A stretch of DNA of 64,000 nucleotides from assembly GCA_021229015.1 (NCBI GenBank), contig CM037788.1, positions 56,913,525-56,977,524 on the forward strand, in the 5' to 3' direction. Shown here one piece after another: positions 46,510 through 56,800 of the stretch. Position 1 is the first letter of the stretch, and every line of letters starts with the position of its first letter. Position numbers and translations under genes: made by a program. The notes below the pieces were generated by a model. The model saw only the letters and a list, made by a program, of their open reading frames with translations, ran no database searches and had not been told where the DNA came from. The DNA comes from Solen grandis. Its lineage: Eukaryota > Mollusca > Bivalvia > Adapedonta > Solenidae.

Positions 46510-47130
46510 CAATTTTTTTAAATTAGTGTAACGATCGGGCTCGATCTTTACCTGTTACCCACCGAGGAAAAAACATCTTTCTTAAAAGATTTGGCGGGTG
46601 TTTTTTGGATGAAAGTCAAAGATAAATATCCTAGGTGTAAGTGCATCTTGATACCCATCACCAATGGGTAGTTGTTTTGGGTTTGCAATTTTTTGATCTG
46701 ACCTTTTTTCTCTTGGGTTTTGAATAATCCATTTGGGGTCATTTAAGCTGATTACGACTAGCCTTGGATTGTTGAAATTTTTTTGTGTGATGTAAATGAC
46801 AGTGCATTTTTATGGTGTCCCTTTCCGTGACCATAATTTTTTAATTTTTTTCCCATCTTTTTTTTCCCAACATTCACAAATATGAAGTGTGGGAAGGTTG
46901 TATCGCACTATCTCTTCATCATCCTCGGGAAACCCCGAATGAATTTGATAGCTTCACGTTCTTTTAAATGTGTAGGCACTTGCCATTCTTTTTAACCCAG
47001 ACGTGTTTGTGGGACCACATGAAAAAAAATCGGTTTTGTACTTGGTTTAAGTTTTTCCCTGAACCACTTGCCCTGAGATGAAAATTTACTAGGTTTAAAA
47101 AGAAAATCTTTCCATGAGGTCCAAAAAAAA
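46510..47130 (-). pseudogene. Polinton FtsK/HerA (A32-like) packaging ATPase, frame-broken
   Basis: The C-terminal half is clear on the minus strand: NDPKWIIQNPREKRSDQKIA near 46,730, then YQDALTPRIFIFDFHPKN near 46,640-46,600, in the order and spacing seen in Polinton ATPases (NPR motif, then the 'D.HP' segment). Upstream, near 47,040-47,090, a Gly/Ser/Lys-rich stretch occupies the Walker A position but its residues are scrambled. Enzymes of this family power genome packaging into preformed capsids. It sits just downstream of the polymerase on the same strand, a usual arrangement. Confidence 0.72.
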
Positions 47131-47599
47131 AACGCATTGACATACAAAAAATTTTTTTTTAATATAGCAAATAAACACTTGAAAAACATCAGTCAAAAAA
47201 TTAAAAAATATCACACAAAAATCACTTTCTTTATCATCCCCATTTGGAAAATCATGGATATCCCCCAGCATTTTAAAACCATGCACCTTCGTCAAACATT
47301 TCCCCGGGTTTTCTTAACGCCCGTTTTTATTTAATTCCAAATACACGACAGCCAACAACACACTCTACGCCTGGGTTCCGAATGGAGTTATGTTTTTTCC
47401 GATAAGTATTTCCCATGTTTTACTTCTCATTCGCTTGCAAGTCTCTGCGTAGTACTTATTTTTTAGTGCCCAGAGGGGTTTGCTCCCCAACTCAAACCTT
47501 TCTAAGTTGTTGAAATCGGGGTTTGAAAGAACTGTTCACTAGGATTGACCTCGTTTTTTGAAAATTTTTGGGGCACTGTTTACCAAAAATGTTTAACAT

Positions 47600-50500
47600 T
47601 GTTCCAAGTATAGGGCTGAGTCAGTAAAATCACGATACCTCTGGTTTTCGTTCGGGGGTTACGCAAACGAGTTACATACCTCACAAAAGGTTCGTTTCTC
47701 CCTGTATCAATTTTAGGGATCAATGTATTGGACCCACGCACAGAAAACGGTTTTTTACGTTGTAAATGGGAAAAAATCCGTGACCACACTTTTATACTGT
47801 TGAAATCACCCCTCGTACTCCTAAAGATATCATAACTTGTTTAAACAAGAGGGATCCTCCCTCGCTGGTGAATTATTTTTTTCCCCGTTGCCCAATAAAA
47901 AAAACTCTTGCAAAGCAGCAGGTTTCTTTTAGCTTAAAAAGAAGTCTGTAGATCACTTTATTTCTACTGGGAGTGGTTTTCGTGAAACCCGATTTTTCCC
48001 CCACCGTTAGGGTATGCACACGATCACAAAACCAAAGGTTATGACGGTTGGTAACCGTACGGGATGTCTTATTTTGGCCCCCGACCACGGTTTTGTATAC
48101 AGAGCGAAATTTTTTGGGCGTGTCTCACTGAAACTTTTCGATTTCTATTCCTTGATTCGGGGTTTTAATTTGTGATGCTTGTAAGTTTGCAATTTTTACA
48201 CTCACCATTCTTAAAATTGACTTTCTGACTAGCTTGTAATCCAAAAATGATGCCTTTTTTTGCATTTTTTTTTTTTTTTCGATTTTTTTTTTCATCGATA
48301 TATTTATACCCCTGTTTTTTGCCCAATGCCCCGAATTTTTACAATGCCCTGTGGTACTTTATCTGTCCCCTTTCCCCAAAGGGTCTCTTCAATTGGAAAG
48401 TTGTATGTAAAGGGGCAAATTTTACATACAACTGTCGTGTCAAAAAACGTACCCCATCTCCAAATTTTTCCAACGGGGGTTTAAAATTTAAGCGACATAG
48501 GGACGTAACGAAGGGGTACACTGGATTTTTTAAAAATTTGGGGGTGTGTTGGTCGTTTCATCCGAGTAATTCACCAAAATGAATTGTCATGCGAAAATCT
48601 CGGCAAACGAAAAAGTGACAGACGGTCGGGATAGGTCATACAACCGGGTTTCATTAGTCACATACTCGGTTTTGGTTTGAACATTTTTTTGTGCATTTTT
48701 TACCCCACAAACGTTTTAAAAAGGTTTTGGCAAACGCCTTTTTCCTTTTTTTTTTCACGTTGCGAGCCAAAACCTCTATTGAAAATAATTTTGTTTAAAG
48801 GGGCTTCACATCTTCGCTTTTACCCAATTAGGTAACCCCTTGCTTCTTGTTTCAATTTCAAGATTTGTTTTAAAATTGTTAACACTCTTTACTCCCGCGT
48901 CCCAGTGCCAGTGTGGAAAACCTCCAATTGGGTTTCCCCCTCAAAACTTGGGGGTTTCCACTGGGTCCCGGACCTGTCACAGCGTTTGACAGATGTGATT
49001 GCATTTTTCACACTCTTCCTCAGCAAGGGAGGGGGACGTGTAAAGATCATTTTTTTTGTTACAGTGAATATAGGCTGGAGCCACAGGTCTTGGGGTGCAA
49101 TAACGACATTTGATGATCCCCTTTTACATTCCAATGTTGTTTATATCAATCATTCTTTTTACTTAAAACGGATGTCCCACGGGGGGGCTTTTATTGTTCA
49201 CAATGGATACATGAGCAAATGTCACTATTAATTTTTCCTTGGGGGTTTATCCATTCATGGTATAATTAACGGATTTGGGTTTTCCCCCCAAACAAGCTCG
49301 AGGTAAAAAGGGTTTTTGGGGGAAAAAAACGGTTCACAGATCTCGTATTCGGTTTAATCTTTCATTTCTACAATCACATTCCCCCTTACAACGGGTTTAA
49401 CCTTTTGAACATTTTTTCAACCCAAAGTTTTTGGCATTGTATAACGCTCCTAGTTTTAAGTGTGTAACCGTTACACTGTCTCTCCTTGGGGAACTTTTCC
49501 CTGTTCCACACCCCATAAAATTTGTATCGGTTTTCGCTCTTTGGGAATCCTAAAAAGGGGCCAATTTTTTATTCACCCCCATTTTTAAACATGGCGAAGG
49601 GGCTTATTTCAATGGAAGCAGTTGTTTCATCCAACGAATCCCTTTTTTTTGAGTATCGATTTTTTTTTGGATTTCCCTCATCAAAATTACAGCCAAGGTC
49701 TTTGAGGCATTGAATTTTTTCGCCCAACTTTGTTGCAACTTTAGCTAGGGGGCGCTTTTCCCGGAACGATCAATTTGGTCCTGACCAACATTTTCCTAAA
49801 CCTCCACAACCCCGTTCAAGATTCCACATCTGTTTTCAGTACTTTTGCTTTCTAAATGAAAATAAAACCCCCTTTTTTGCCCTTTTTCATTGTTTCCATT
49901 TCAGAAAAGCTTCTCTCTTTAGTTTTCATGCTGTCGGGTCGTAAAAATGTACGGGGAATATCTCCCAATTACTTGGTATTCATCCGTGTTTGGATAAAAT
50001 GGAAAACCCTCCTTTTGCCACTCAGTCAATCCCAAACGTGTCGGGGGAAACGGACAAAGGGATTTGAGAAACTCAGTGAGTCGATGAATTCATTTAGGCT
50101 TTCATCATTTGAATTTTGCTTTCCCTTCATGACAATTCTGGTTTGGCTGTATCTTGTAGTAATGGGGTCAAAATAAACTTCTGTATCCTTTTGGTTTGGA
50201 ACAATCCTTGGGAAATTTGGACTGGGTTTAAACGCCCTGACAAAATTCGACAAAAATGTTTTACCACGAAAAATTTTTTTTCCTTGGCTCATCCACAGCT
50301 TCCATTTCTGACACGGGGTTTTCATGGGTTGGGCAATACGTCTCCACAAACACGTTGACACACAAATTTTTGGTATATTTACCCAAAACAAATCGCACTC
50401 AAAGTCAAAAATGAAAGGCAGTCTGACTTTATGTTTTTCCCGGTTCTTTACTGGGGGTATAACACGATGTTTCTCCAAACTTTCTTGCAATACTTCATTT

Positions 50501-51000
50501 TTAGTGCAGGACAAAATGGTTCTTTTTTGTACCCCAACCTTTGAACAGGGCTTGCTTGCCATACACTTTCCGATGTTTTTTGTAATTTTCCTGATTTCGC
50601 TTTGTGCACAAAACATTTCTACATGAAGTTTTACCAAGTGACCCATGGAAAGAACCTTTTTTTGGCATAGTGTCGGGGCTAACCAACAATATTTTTCACA
50701 CTGACTTCTCTTTTTTTAACCGAGTTACGTTTCACAGAAGTACCATCCCCGGAAACCATGATTTAGTAATCAATCATAATGTTTACATGAGATAATGTAA
50801 TCACTTTGCTTTTGTCTGTCAGAATGGGGTGATTAAACAACACGTCCTTTTCCAAATTTTGGCCACACTTTTATACATAGTCGTAAAGGTGACTTTAAAC
50901 TTTTGTATTCTTTTTTCCCCAAGGTTTATTTGGACAAAACCACCTATTTAAAAATTCTTGGGTTTTTTTGGTTTGAAGAAAAATTTTCAGATTGTTCATC
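47600..51000 (-). pseudogene. Protein-primed family B DNA polymerase of Polinton, frame-broken
   Basis: Minus strand, N to C: a Cys/His-bearing N-terminal segment (50,690-50,500), the exonuclease block with PFIFDFEC (about 50,410; the family's DxE site), NIPKICVS and FIDSLSF (about 50,085). Then come RPDSMKTKERS (about 49,930) and SPRRDSVTVTHLKLG (about 49,470). The motif A region is near 49,210 and is followed by KGIIKCR (49,110) and CEKCNHI (49,005). PNWVKAK is near 48,830, the motif C (DTDS-type) site reads HDSC near 48,440, and a C-terminal part lies at 48,100-47,880. Order and spacing fit a Polinton replicase of 1,000-1,200 residues that copies the element using a terminal protein as primer. 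Frames shift repeatedly and motif A is corrupted. The N-terminus may extend toward 51,590. Confidence 0.85.
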
Positions 51001-51599
51001 AAATTCCATCGCTTTTCCAGGCTGTACGTCCGTTTTATTGATTTACATATCCCCACCCCAATTTATCGTTCCAAACCTACGCTGACATTTCTATCTTTTT
51101 CCCTACTTCTTTGACTTTGGGGCAGTTCCAAGCTTTGGGCGTCCAAACGTTCTTTTTTGTTCTTCACCCCCTCGGGGAAAGACATGGTCTTTTTCTAACT
51201 GGGAGCCCTCTGATCTCAAACTTTTGGTTTCTTTGTATACTTTCTCTATTTTGTTCAACAGCGTATCTCCTGAAATTTGTTCATTCCCGAATGGGAAAGG
51301 GTACCAAATGCTAGGTCGGTTTATTTTGGAGAACGAATTTTATCTTGTCATTGACCCGGGTTCTCTGTTAAACGTTTCACCATGCATTGAAAATTGATGG
51401 GTTTAAAATTTAAACGGGGTTTTTTTATATCTTTTAAATGTAAAATGTCAGTGGCCATTCGTTTTAAAAATTTTTTGAAGTTCCGTGACCGTGGCTTATG
51501 GGAAAAAATTTCCCCTTTAAACCCTTTTGGTCTTTTTTGCAGGGGTCATATCGCTGCTTTTTCACACTCGACATCGTTGTATTAAGTAAGTGAGCAAAC

Positions 51600-52605
51600 T
51601 TTTTTTTATACATCTAAGTCCGCCCACCTGATCTCAGGGCCCATAAAGTGGGTGTGACCCCTCCCTTTCACCTCAAACCCGTTTTGATGCCGTTCAGATG
51701 ACCTGCAATACATTTTAGTCTGGGTGAAAGGGCAACTACAAGATCATAACAATTTAACAAAACAGAAAAAACAAGTGATAGCCCGCGTCAGGAAAAGGGG
51801 GATTATCATCGGGTGTACGAAGAAAGCTTTACACCCAAACATACGGGGGGTTTCACCCTTTCATGAACCCGGGCATTTGTTTTTTATTTCCCAAAAAACC
51901 CGCAGGTGCTACATTTTACGAACTAGGGCCACTTTGCATCCGCTTGTCCTAAGAAGGATAAAGTACTGACCAAAAGTAAACGCACAGTTTGACAGTGAAA
52001 AGCAGAAAGGAGTATTAACAGTGCCACAAGGACAGGATGTTAGCTACTAAACTGTCTCTGAGTTGGAGAAACCCACGAAAACCCAAGAAACGCAAGAAGC
52101 GTCCAAAAAATGCTTTGTGTGTCCGAGTCACCCCTCAACAAGCAAAACAGAGTGTAAACCGACCCGCTAAGAACGAAAATTTTTTTTTTTTTTGGTAAAA
52201 AAATAACTTTCCCCGAGGTTTTCCCAAAAAAAAAAGGGTCAATCCGGACTATAAAAAGTCCCTACTTTACTTTATTATTATTTTAAAAAGGACCGTTCAC
52301 GTTGTCCCCCCCAATTTTTAAAATTGTTCCCGAAACCCCCGCTATAGGAAAAGAGAGCGCCCGACAGCTATCACACAAGGATGGTTGATTATATCCCCTT
52401 ATAAAAAGGGGATTCCCAAATTCCCCGTCAGTTCCTTTTTAAATGACATTCCCCTTAAGGGATCGGGAAAACCCTGAATTTTTGGGGGGAAAAAGGATCT
52501 CCCTTTCATTTGTTCCCCTTTGGGGGGAGGGGGAAAAAATTGCGGGGGATGGAACTTAAAGTGTGGTTAACAAATGGAGGGGCTGTAACGTGTGGTTGGC
52601 CCAAA
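51600..52605 (+). other. Right arm of Polinton, possible rightward gene
   Basis: A plus-strand frame (about 51,700-51,965) and its continuation in another frame encode a Lys/Arg-rich protein with CFVCPSHPSTSKTEC near 52,105-52,150, a possible Cys/His zinc-binding tail. It would run toward the right-TIR stem-loop at 52,624. No integrase or protease signature is visible. Confidence 0.35.
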
Positions 52606-52609
52606 ATTT

Positions 52610-52862
52610 AAAAAGAAACAAAACGGCCCTTTTAGGGAACCCAAAAATTTTCCAAAAGGAATTTTAAAATTGTCAACCCCTTTAAACGTTAAATTGGTCC
52701 CCCTTTGAAATTTTTTTTTATTACATACCCAAAATTTTTTTCATATTTTTAAATTCGGATATGTTTACGGACCTAAGTCCCAAAAAAAAAATTTGGTCCA
52801 CGGTACCATAAAAAAAAAAATTTGGACCCGGCCACAGGCCCCCCCTTTTTACACGTAAAAAA
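52610..52862. repeat. Polinton right terminal inverted repeat
   Basis: Reverse complement of the left repeat, about 250 bases. It includes the ACGGCCCTTTT stem-loop sequence at its inner edge and GGTACCAT plus A/T tracts further out. Satellite sequence begins immediately outside. Confidence 0.75.
52624..52642 (+). terminator. Histone-type stem-loop at inner edge of right TIR
   Basis: CGGCCCTTTTAGGGAACCC on the plus strand is the mirror copy of the left-TIR signal with about three bases lost. The following CCAAAA...CCAAAAGGA parallels the left downstream element. It is oriented to end transcripts running rightward out of the element. Confidence 0.55.
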
Positions 52863-52865
52863 TTT

Positions 52866-53020
52866 TGGGTTTGTTTCACATATTCTTTAAAAATTTATTT
52901 ATTGAAAAAAATCCCAAATTGATGATTTAAAATTTTTTAATATTTAAAAATTTTAGTAAAAAAAAACCCATTCCGTAAAAAAAAAACCATTCCCCCCCTT
53001 CCGTCGTAAATTTCCTTCGT
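52866..53020. repeat. Satellite unit resumed right of the Polinton
   Basis: GTTTGTTTCACATATTCTTTAAAAA, AATTGATGATTTAAAA and AAAACCCATTCCGT (in separate places) are the same unit, on the same strand, as in 36,480-37,404. The array is therefore split by the element. Confidence 0.75.
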
Positions 53021-53686
53021 TTTTAGGCCAGGTTAAAAAGTAAAAACTTGTTTTTAAAGGAGGGGACTAGCAAGGCTGATGATCAAAAAAACCCGGGAAA
53101 TTGGGAAATACCCCCTTCCCCTCAGAATCTATGCATGGTAAATTTTTTATAAAGAAATTTTAAAATTTTTAAAGCTTGGGGGGGTTTTAAATTAAAACTG
53201 ATCTTTACAAAAAATTTCCCTAAATGTGGTCCGGTTGTGCCATTTTGAATTGGTATTGCTGTTAGGGGACGCAAAAATTTAAACATGAAACGAATTTTAA
53301 AAGAACACGAAAATGAAACATGACTTTTACATTGTAGCATGCAATGTCGCTTTAAAATTTTTTTTTTTCACGAAATTGATTAAAAATATCGAGTGTTTTT
53401 TCAAATGTCGTGCATCGCGTGCATTTTATGTGTCGTTTCTAAATTTTTTCTAATATCATGTGTGCATTGATTGGGGCGACACATGACATTTAAAATGGCC
53501 CTAACCGATTCTGTACCTGAATTACAAACTTGAAAATTAGTAACTGAAAAATCCTGAGAAAGATGACAATTTCATTAAAATTGTTCGTTATTCGCTCATA
53601 TTTCACTTAGTTTGGGGCACAATTTAGGATATGATTTTAATGAGACTGAGATGCATAATCATTAACTTAAAATTGTTTAGTAATAG

Positions 53687-53822
53687 AAATACATGGTTTT
53701 TTGCTTTTTGTCCCGGTACGTAAATTATCCATAGTCAGGTGCCCTTTTCGATTTGTGGCAAATCGAAAGGTCCCCTGCTATGGATTTTTTGAATGGCCAA
53801 AAAGCAAAAAATCCTGGTATTT
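53687..53822. repeat. Long hairpin with three-base loop
   Basis: The left arm (ATACATGGTTTTTTGC, ATCCATAG-CAGG, CCCTTTTCGATTTG) and right arm (CAAATCGAAAGG, CCCTG-TATGGAT, GCAAAAAATCCTGGTAT) are reverse complements over about 65 bases each with a few mismatches. They close on TGG near 53,756-53,758. The stem survives in spite of the error-prone surroundings. Confidence 0.8.
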
Positions 53823-53829
53823 GTTTTAA

Positions 53830-56800
53830 CCTATGTTTTAAATTTCGAATTTTTAATAATAATTTTAATTAGTTGGATAATATTGTAAGGCCTAAAGTCG
53901 ATTCAAAAAAAACAAAATTTTAAAACTCTCCCCCATCGCACGCGCAAGCTTTAGTCTTATTTTAAAATTTGATTTGCTGATGTTTTGTTTTTTGAGTAGA
54001 TTGATTGTTTGGAAGCGGAGGGTTTCCCGGGTTTTGGGAAAAGGTGTCGGCCCCAAAAATTCGTCTAGAAAATAAATCTGGCAGTCACGTGGATTTCGTG
54101 AGGGTGAAAATTTTGCTTCTTTCACAAGTTTTTGATTTGGCGGAAATAGTATTTGAAAATTTTTTTGGTTTTTTGGGGAGATGACATTTTTGTTATCACA
54201 ATGATGGATTTGTTTGATGAAAACACTAATGTTGCCCATTTGATGCCAACATTTTTGGTCTTGGATTAAATAATGTGTTTGAAGAAATCAAAATACCATG
54301 TGAAAAATCACCAAACCCTAAGTTGGCCGTCATCCTGGTCACAGTGATACTAGCGCAGTATGTATAAATGTTTTTTTAATATTGGAAATCGCTAATTTAG
54401 AAAAAAAACTTTATTGTGAAAAATGAACTCCCGCTTTTTGGATAAAAATAGTTATTACTTTAAATAACATTGTTAAGCTGTTAATTTTATGTTTTTATTT
54501 TTACTGTTTGCAATCAAATTTTTTTTTTTTATTTTTTTCAGTTGCTTTGACATATTTTAAAATGTTGACAAAAAAATGGGGCCTTTATCAGTTTTTTTGG
54601 GTTTGATTTTTCCAGCAGGCTTATTGGTCACCCTTGCGCTTCTATTTTGATCAGTGTAAAACATATATTCTATTTATAGATCGACATCGTGAATAGTGCA
54701 TTTTCTATTTTTAGCGAATCCCCCTGAAAATTATACCATGCTCAGTAGCTCCCCCCGGGTATAATTTTCGGTTATTGGGAAATTTTCAAAACGTCAGTTC
54801 ACTGAAAAGCTTTGCAGAGCTATAGGTTAAAAATTTTTTTTAATAAGTACTGGTAAACTATATATTGGGCAGTATTGATCATTAAAGGGTCATTATTATG
54901 GCTTTAAAAATACTGATATACAATATTTTCTTATAAATTGTCTCATGTTTGATAAAGATGCTTAAAAAATTGGAAGGGGGACGAAAAACGGGGACAGATG
55001 GACAAAATACCATCACCCAAAAAATTCAACAAAACCATTGATTTTTGTGTAAAAGAGAAATCAAACAGGGTGTTCAAGAATAAAATTAACAGATACTCTG
55101 TAATTATTTTTATTTATGTCATCTCACCAGTTACTTAAATATGTGATGTGTCATTCTCAGAAAAATTTTGCAGTTTTTCTCCAGCATGAAAAATTTTTAT
55201 CTTCCTGCATTTTTTAATATTAACAGGCTTAAAGAAAAACTAGCAAAAAAAAGGTTAAATTTCAATTAAAACCCTTGTATGAGAAATACGCTTTAAAGGG
55301 GTAAACGTTTCAGCAGGTTACAGTGATTTTGATTTTGGTAAAAAAATTTTTTTTAATTTTCATTTATTTTAAGAAGAATTATAGAAGAAAGCCAAATTTA
55401 AGTTCTTTTGTTAAGTATCACCAAAAGTTATTTTCCAAATTTTGAAGTAAAAAAGCAATTTTGGGTTTTTTTTTTGGGAAAATTTTGGTTAAAAATTTCA
55501 AAAAAAAGAAGTTTTTTTGGAAAAACAAATTTTGGGGAGGTATGTATTTTTTTACATTTTATAAAGATTTATATCAGAAAATGACCCTGAAAAAAAAAGA
55601 AATCTGTAGTTGAAAAATTTTATAAGAAAAAATTTTTATAGTTACTAAAATTTGTTTACTTTTTTATAATGTTCACAAAAATGATTTCACACACAAAGGG
55701 ACTTATTTCTGTCAATTACACACAAAACACATTTTGTATAAATTTTTAAAAGAAATTTTAAAAATTTTGGGCCCCCAGAATAACTTAATCATCAATGTGG
55801 TCCCACATTCCAAACTGCAGAGAAAATTTCCCTTGGTCCCCAATGCCCCTGACCCACTGTGCTTATCTTAATTTCAAGCCTGCACGCTATGTAACGTCTG
55901 ATACGACCCAAAAAAGTGGTTCATTTGGTTTATCACCCTTTTTTAATTAAAAATTGTGAAGTATTTTCCTGAAATGAAGATTTAATTTTAAATTATAAGT
56001 ATGAAAAGTCTACATTATTAAAAGGTGGAAACATTTTAAAAAAACCCAACTTCCAAGGTCCCTAAGGAAAACACAAATAAAAAAAATTTTTAAAAAAAAA
56101 TTTATTAAATTTGAAAACAATAATATTTTTTTTTTTTTTTTTAAACGCCCCACCAAAATTTCACCGTCATTTGGGATAATTTGAATAAGGCTGCCCCCTG
56201 CAGAACCCGAAAATAAAAGGGGATGAAAACCACCCAGTCCCGGGGAATCACCCTAAAATAGGAGCCCCAAGAAGGGGACCTGTTTTGCCCATTTTTTTGC
56301 GGGTATTGGGGGTTGGGGATTAACCAAGCCCCGCTCTAATTTAAAATCGAACCAAAAAAAATTCCAAAAAGCCTTTTCTGGAAAACAGATTCTAAAAAAT
56401 TTTTTAAAAAAACACAATAAATTTAAAAAATTAAATGTCCAATTCGGGAATTTTTCCCAAAAAAATTTTAATAACATGGTTAAATTTGAGTTTTTGAATG
56501 TTTTTTTTTAATATTTGTTGACTTAATTTAGAATCCCCCCAAATTCCATTTTCCTTTTTTTTGATAATCAACAGATCGTTTCAAAAATTTATTGTTTATG
56601 CGGTTTAAATGCGAAAAAAGTAAAAAAACCAAATGCCGGCACGGGTTTTTAAGATTAAAAAATTTTTTTTAAAAATTTCTTTCCTTTCTTTTAAAACTTA
56701 TTTAATAAATTTCTTTTCCGCTTTACTCAAGTACTTCAAATTTAAAATTTAATTGCAAGATTTTTTGGGCAAGTCCATCATTTACGATTTTTAAAAATTT

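Larger units (their letters stand above)
37405..52862 (-). mobile_element. Polinton/Maverick element, ~15.4 kb
   Basis: Inverted repeats bound the region (left 37,405-37,740, right 52,610-52,862). Minus-strand remnants include a protein-primed family B DNA polymerase, an A32/FtsK-type ATPase, a hydrophobic Polinton-specific small protein and an F54H12.2-type capsid protein. This gene set defines Polintons and the related adintoviruses, which can replicate their own DNA and probably form virions. Size matches the usual 15-20 kb. The expected retrovirus-like integrase and adenovirus-type protease were not recognised. Every gene is interrupted, but the same error pattern affects host exons, so this copy may be less decayed than it looks. 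Confidence 0.87.

Noticed and set aside
50116..50626. Plus-strand 80- and 100-residue open frames
   Set aside because: Antisense shadows of the Polinton polymerase exonuclease region.
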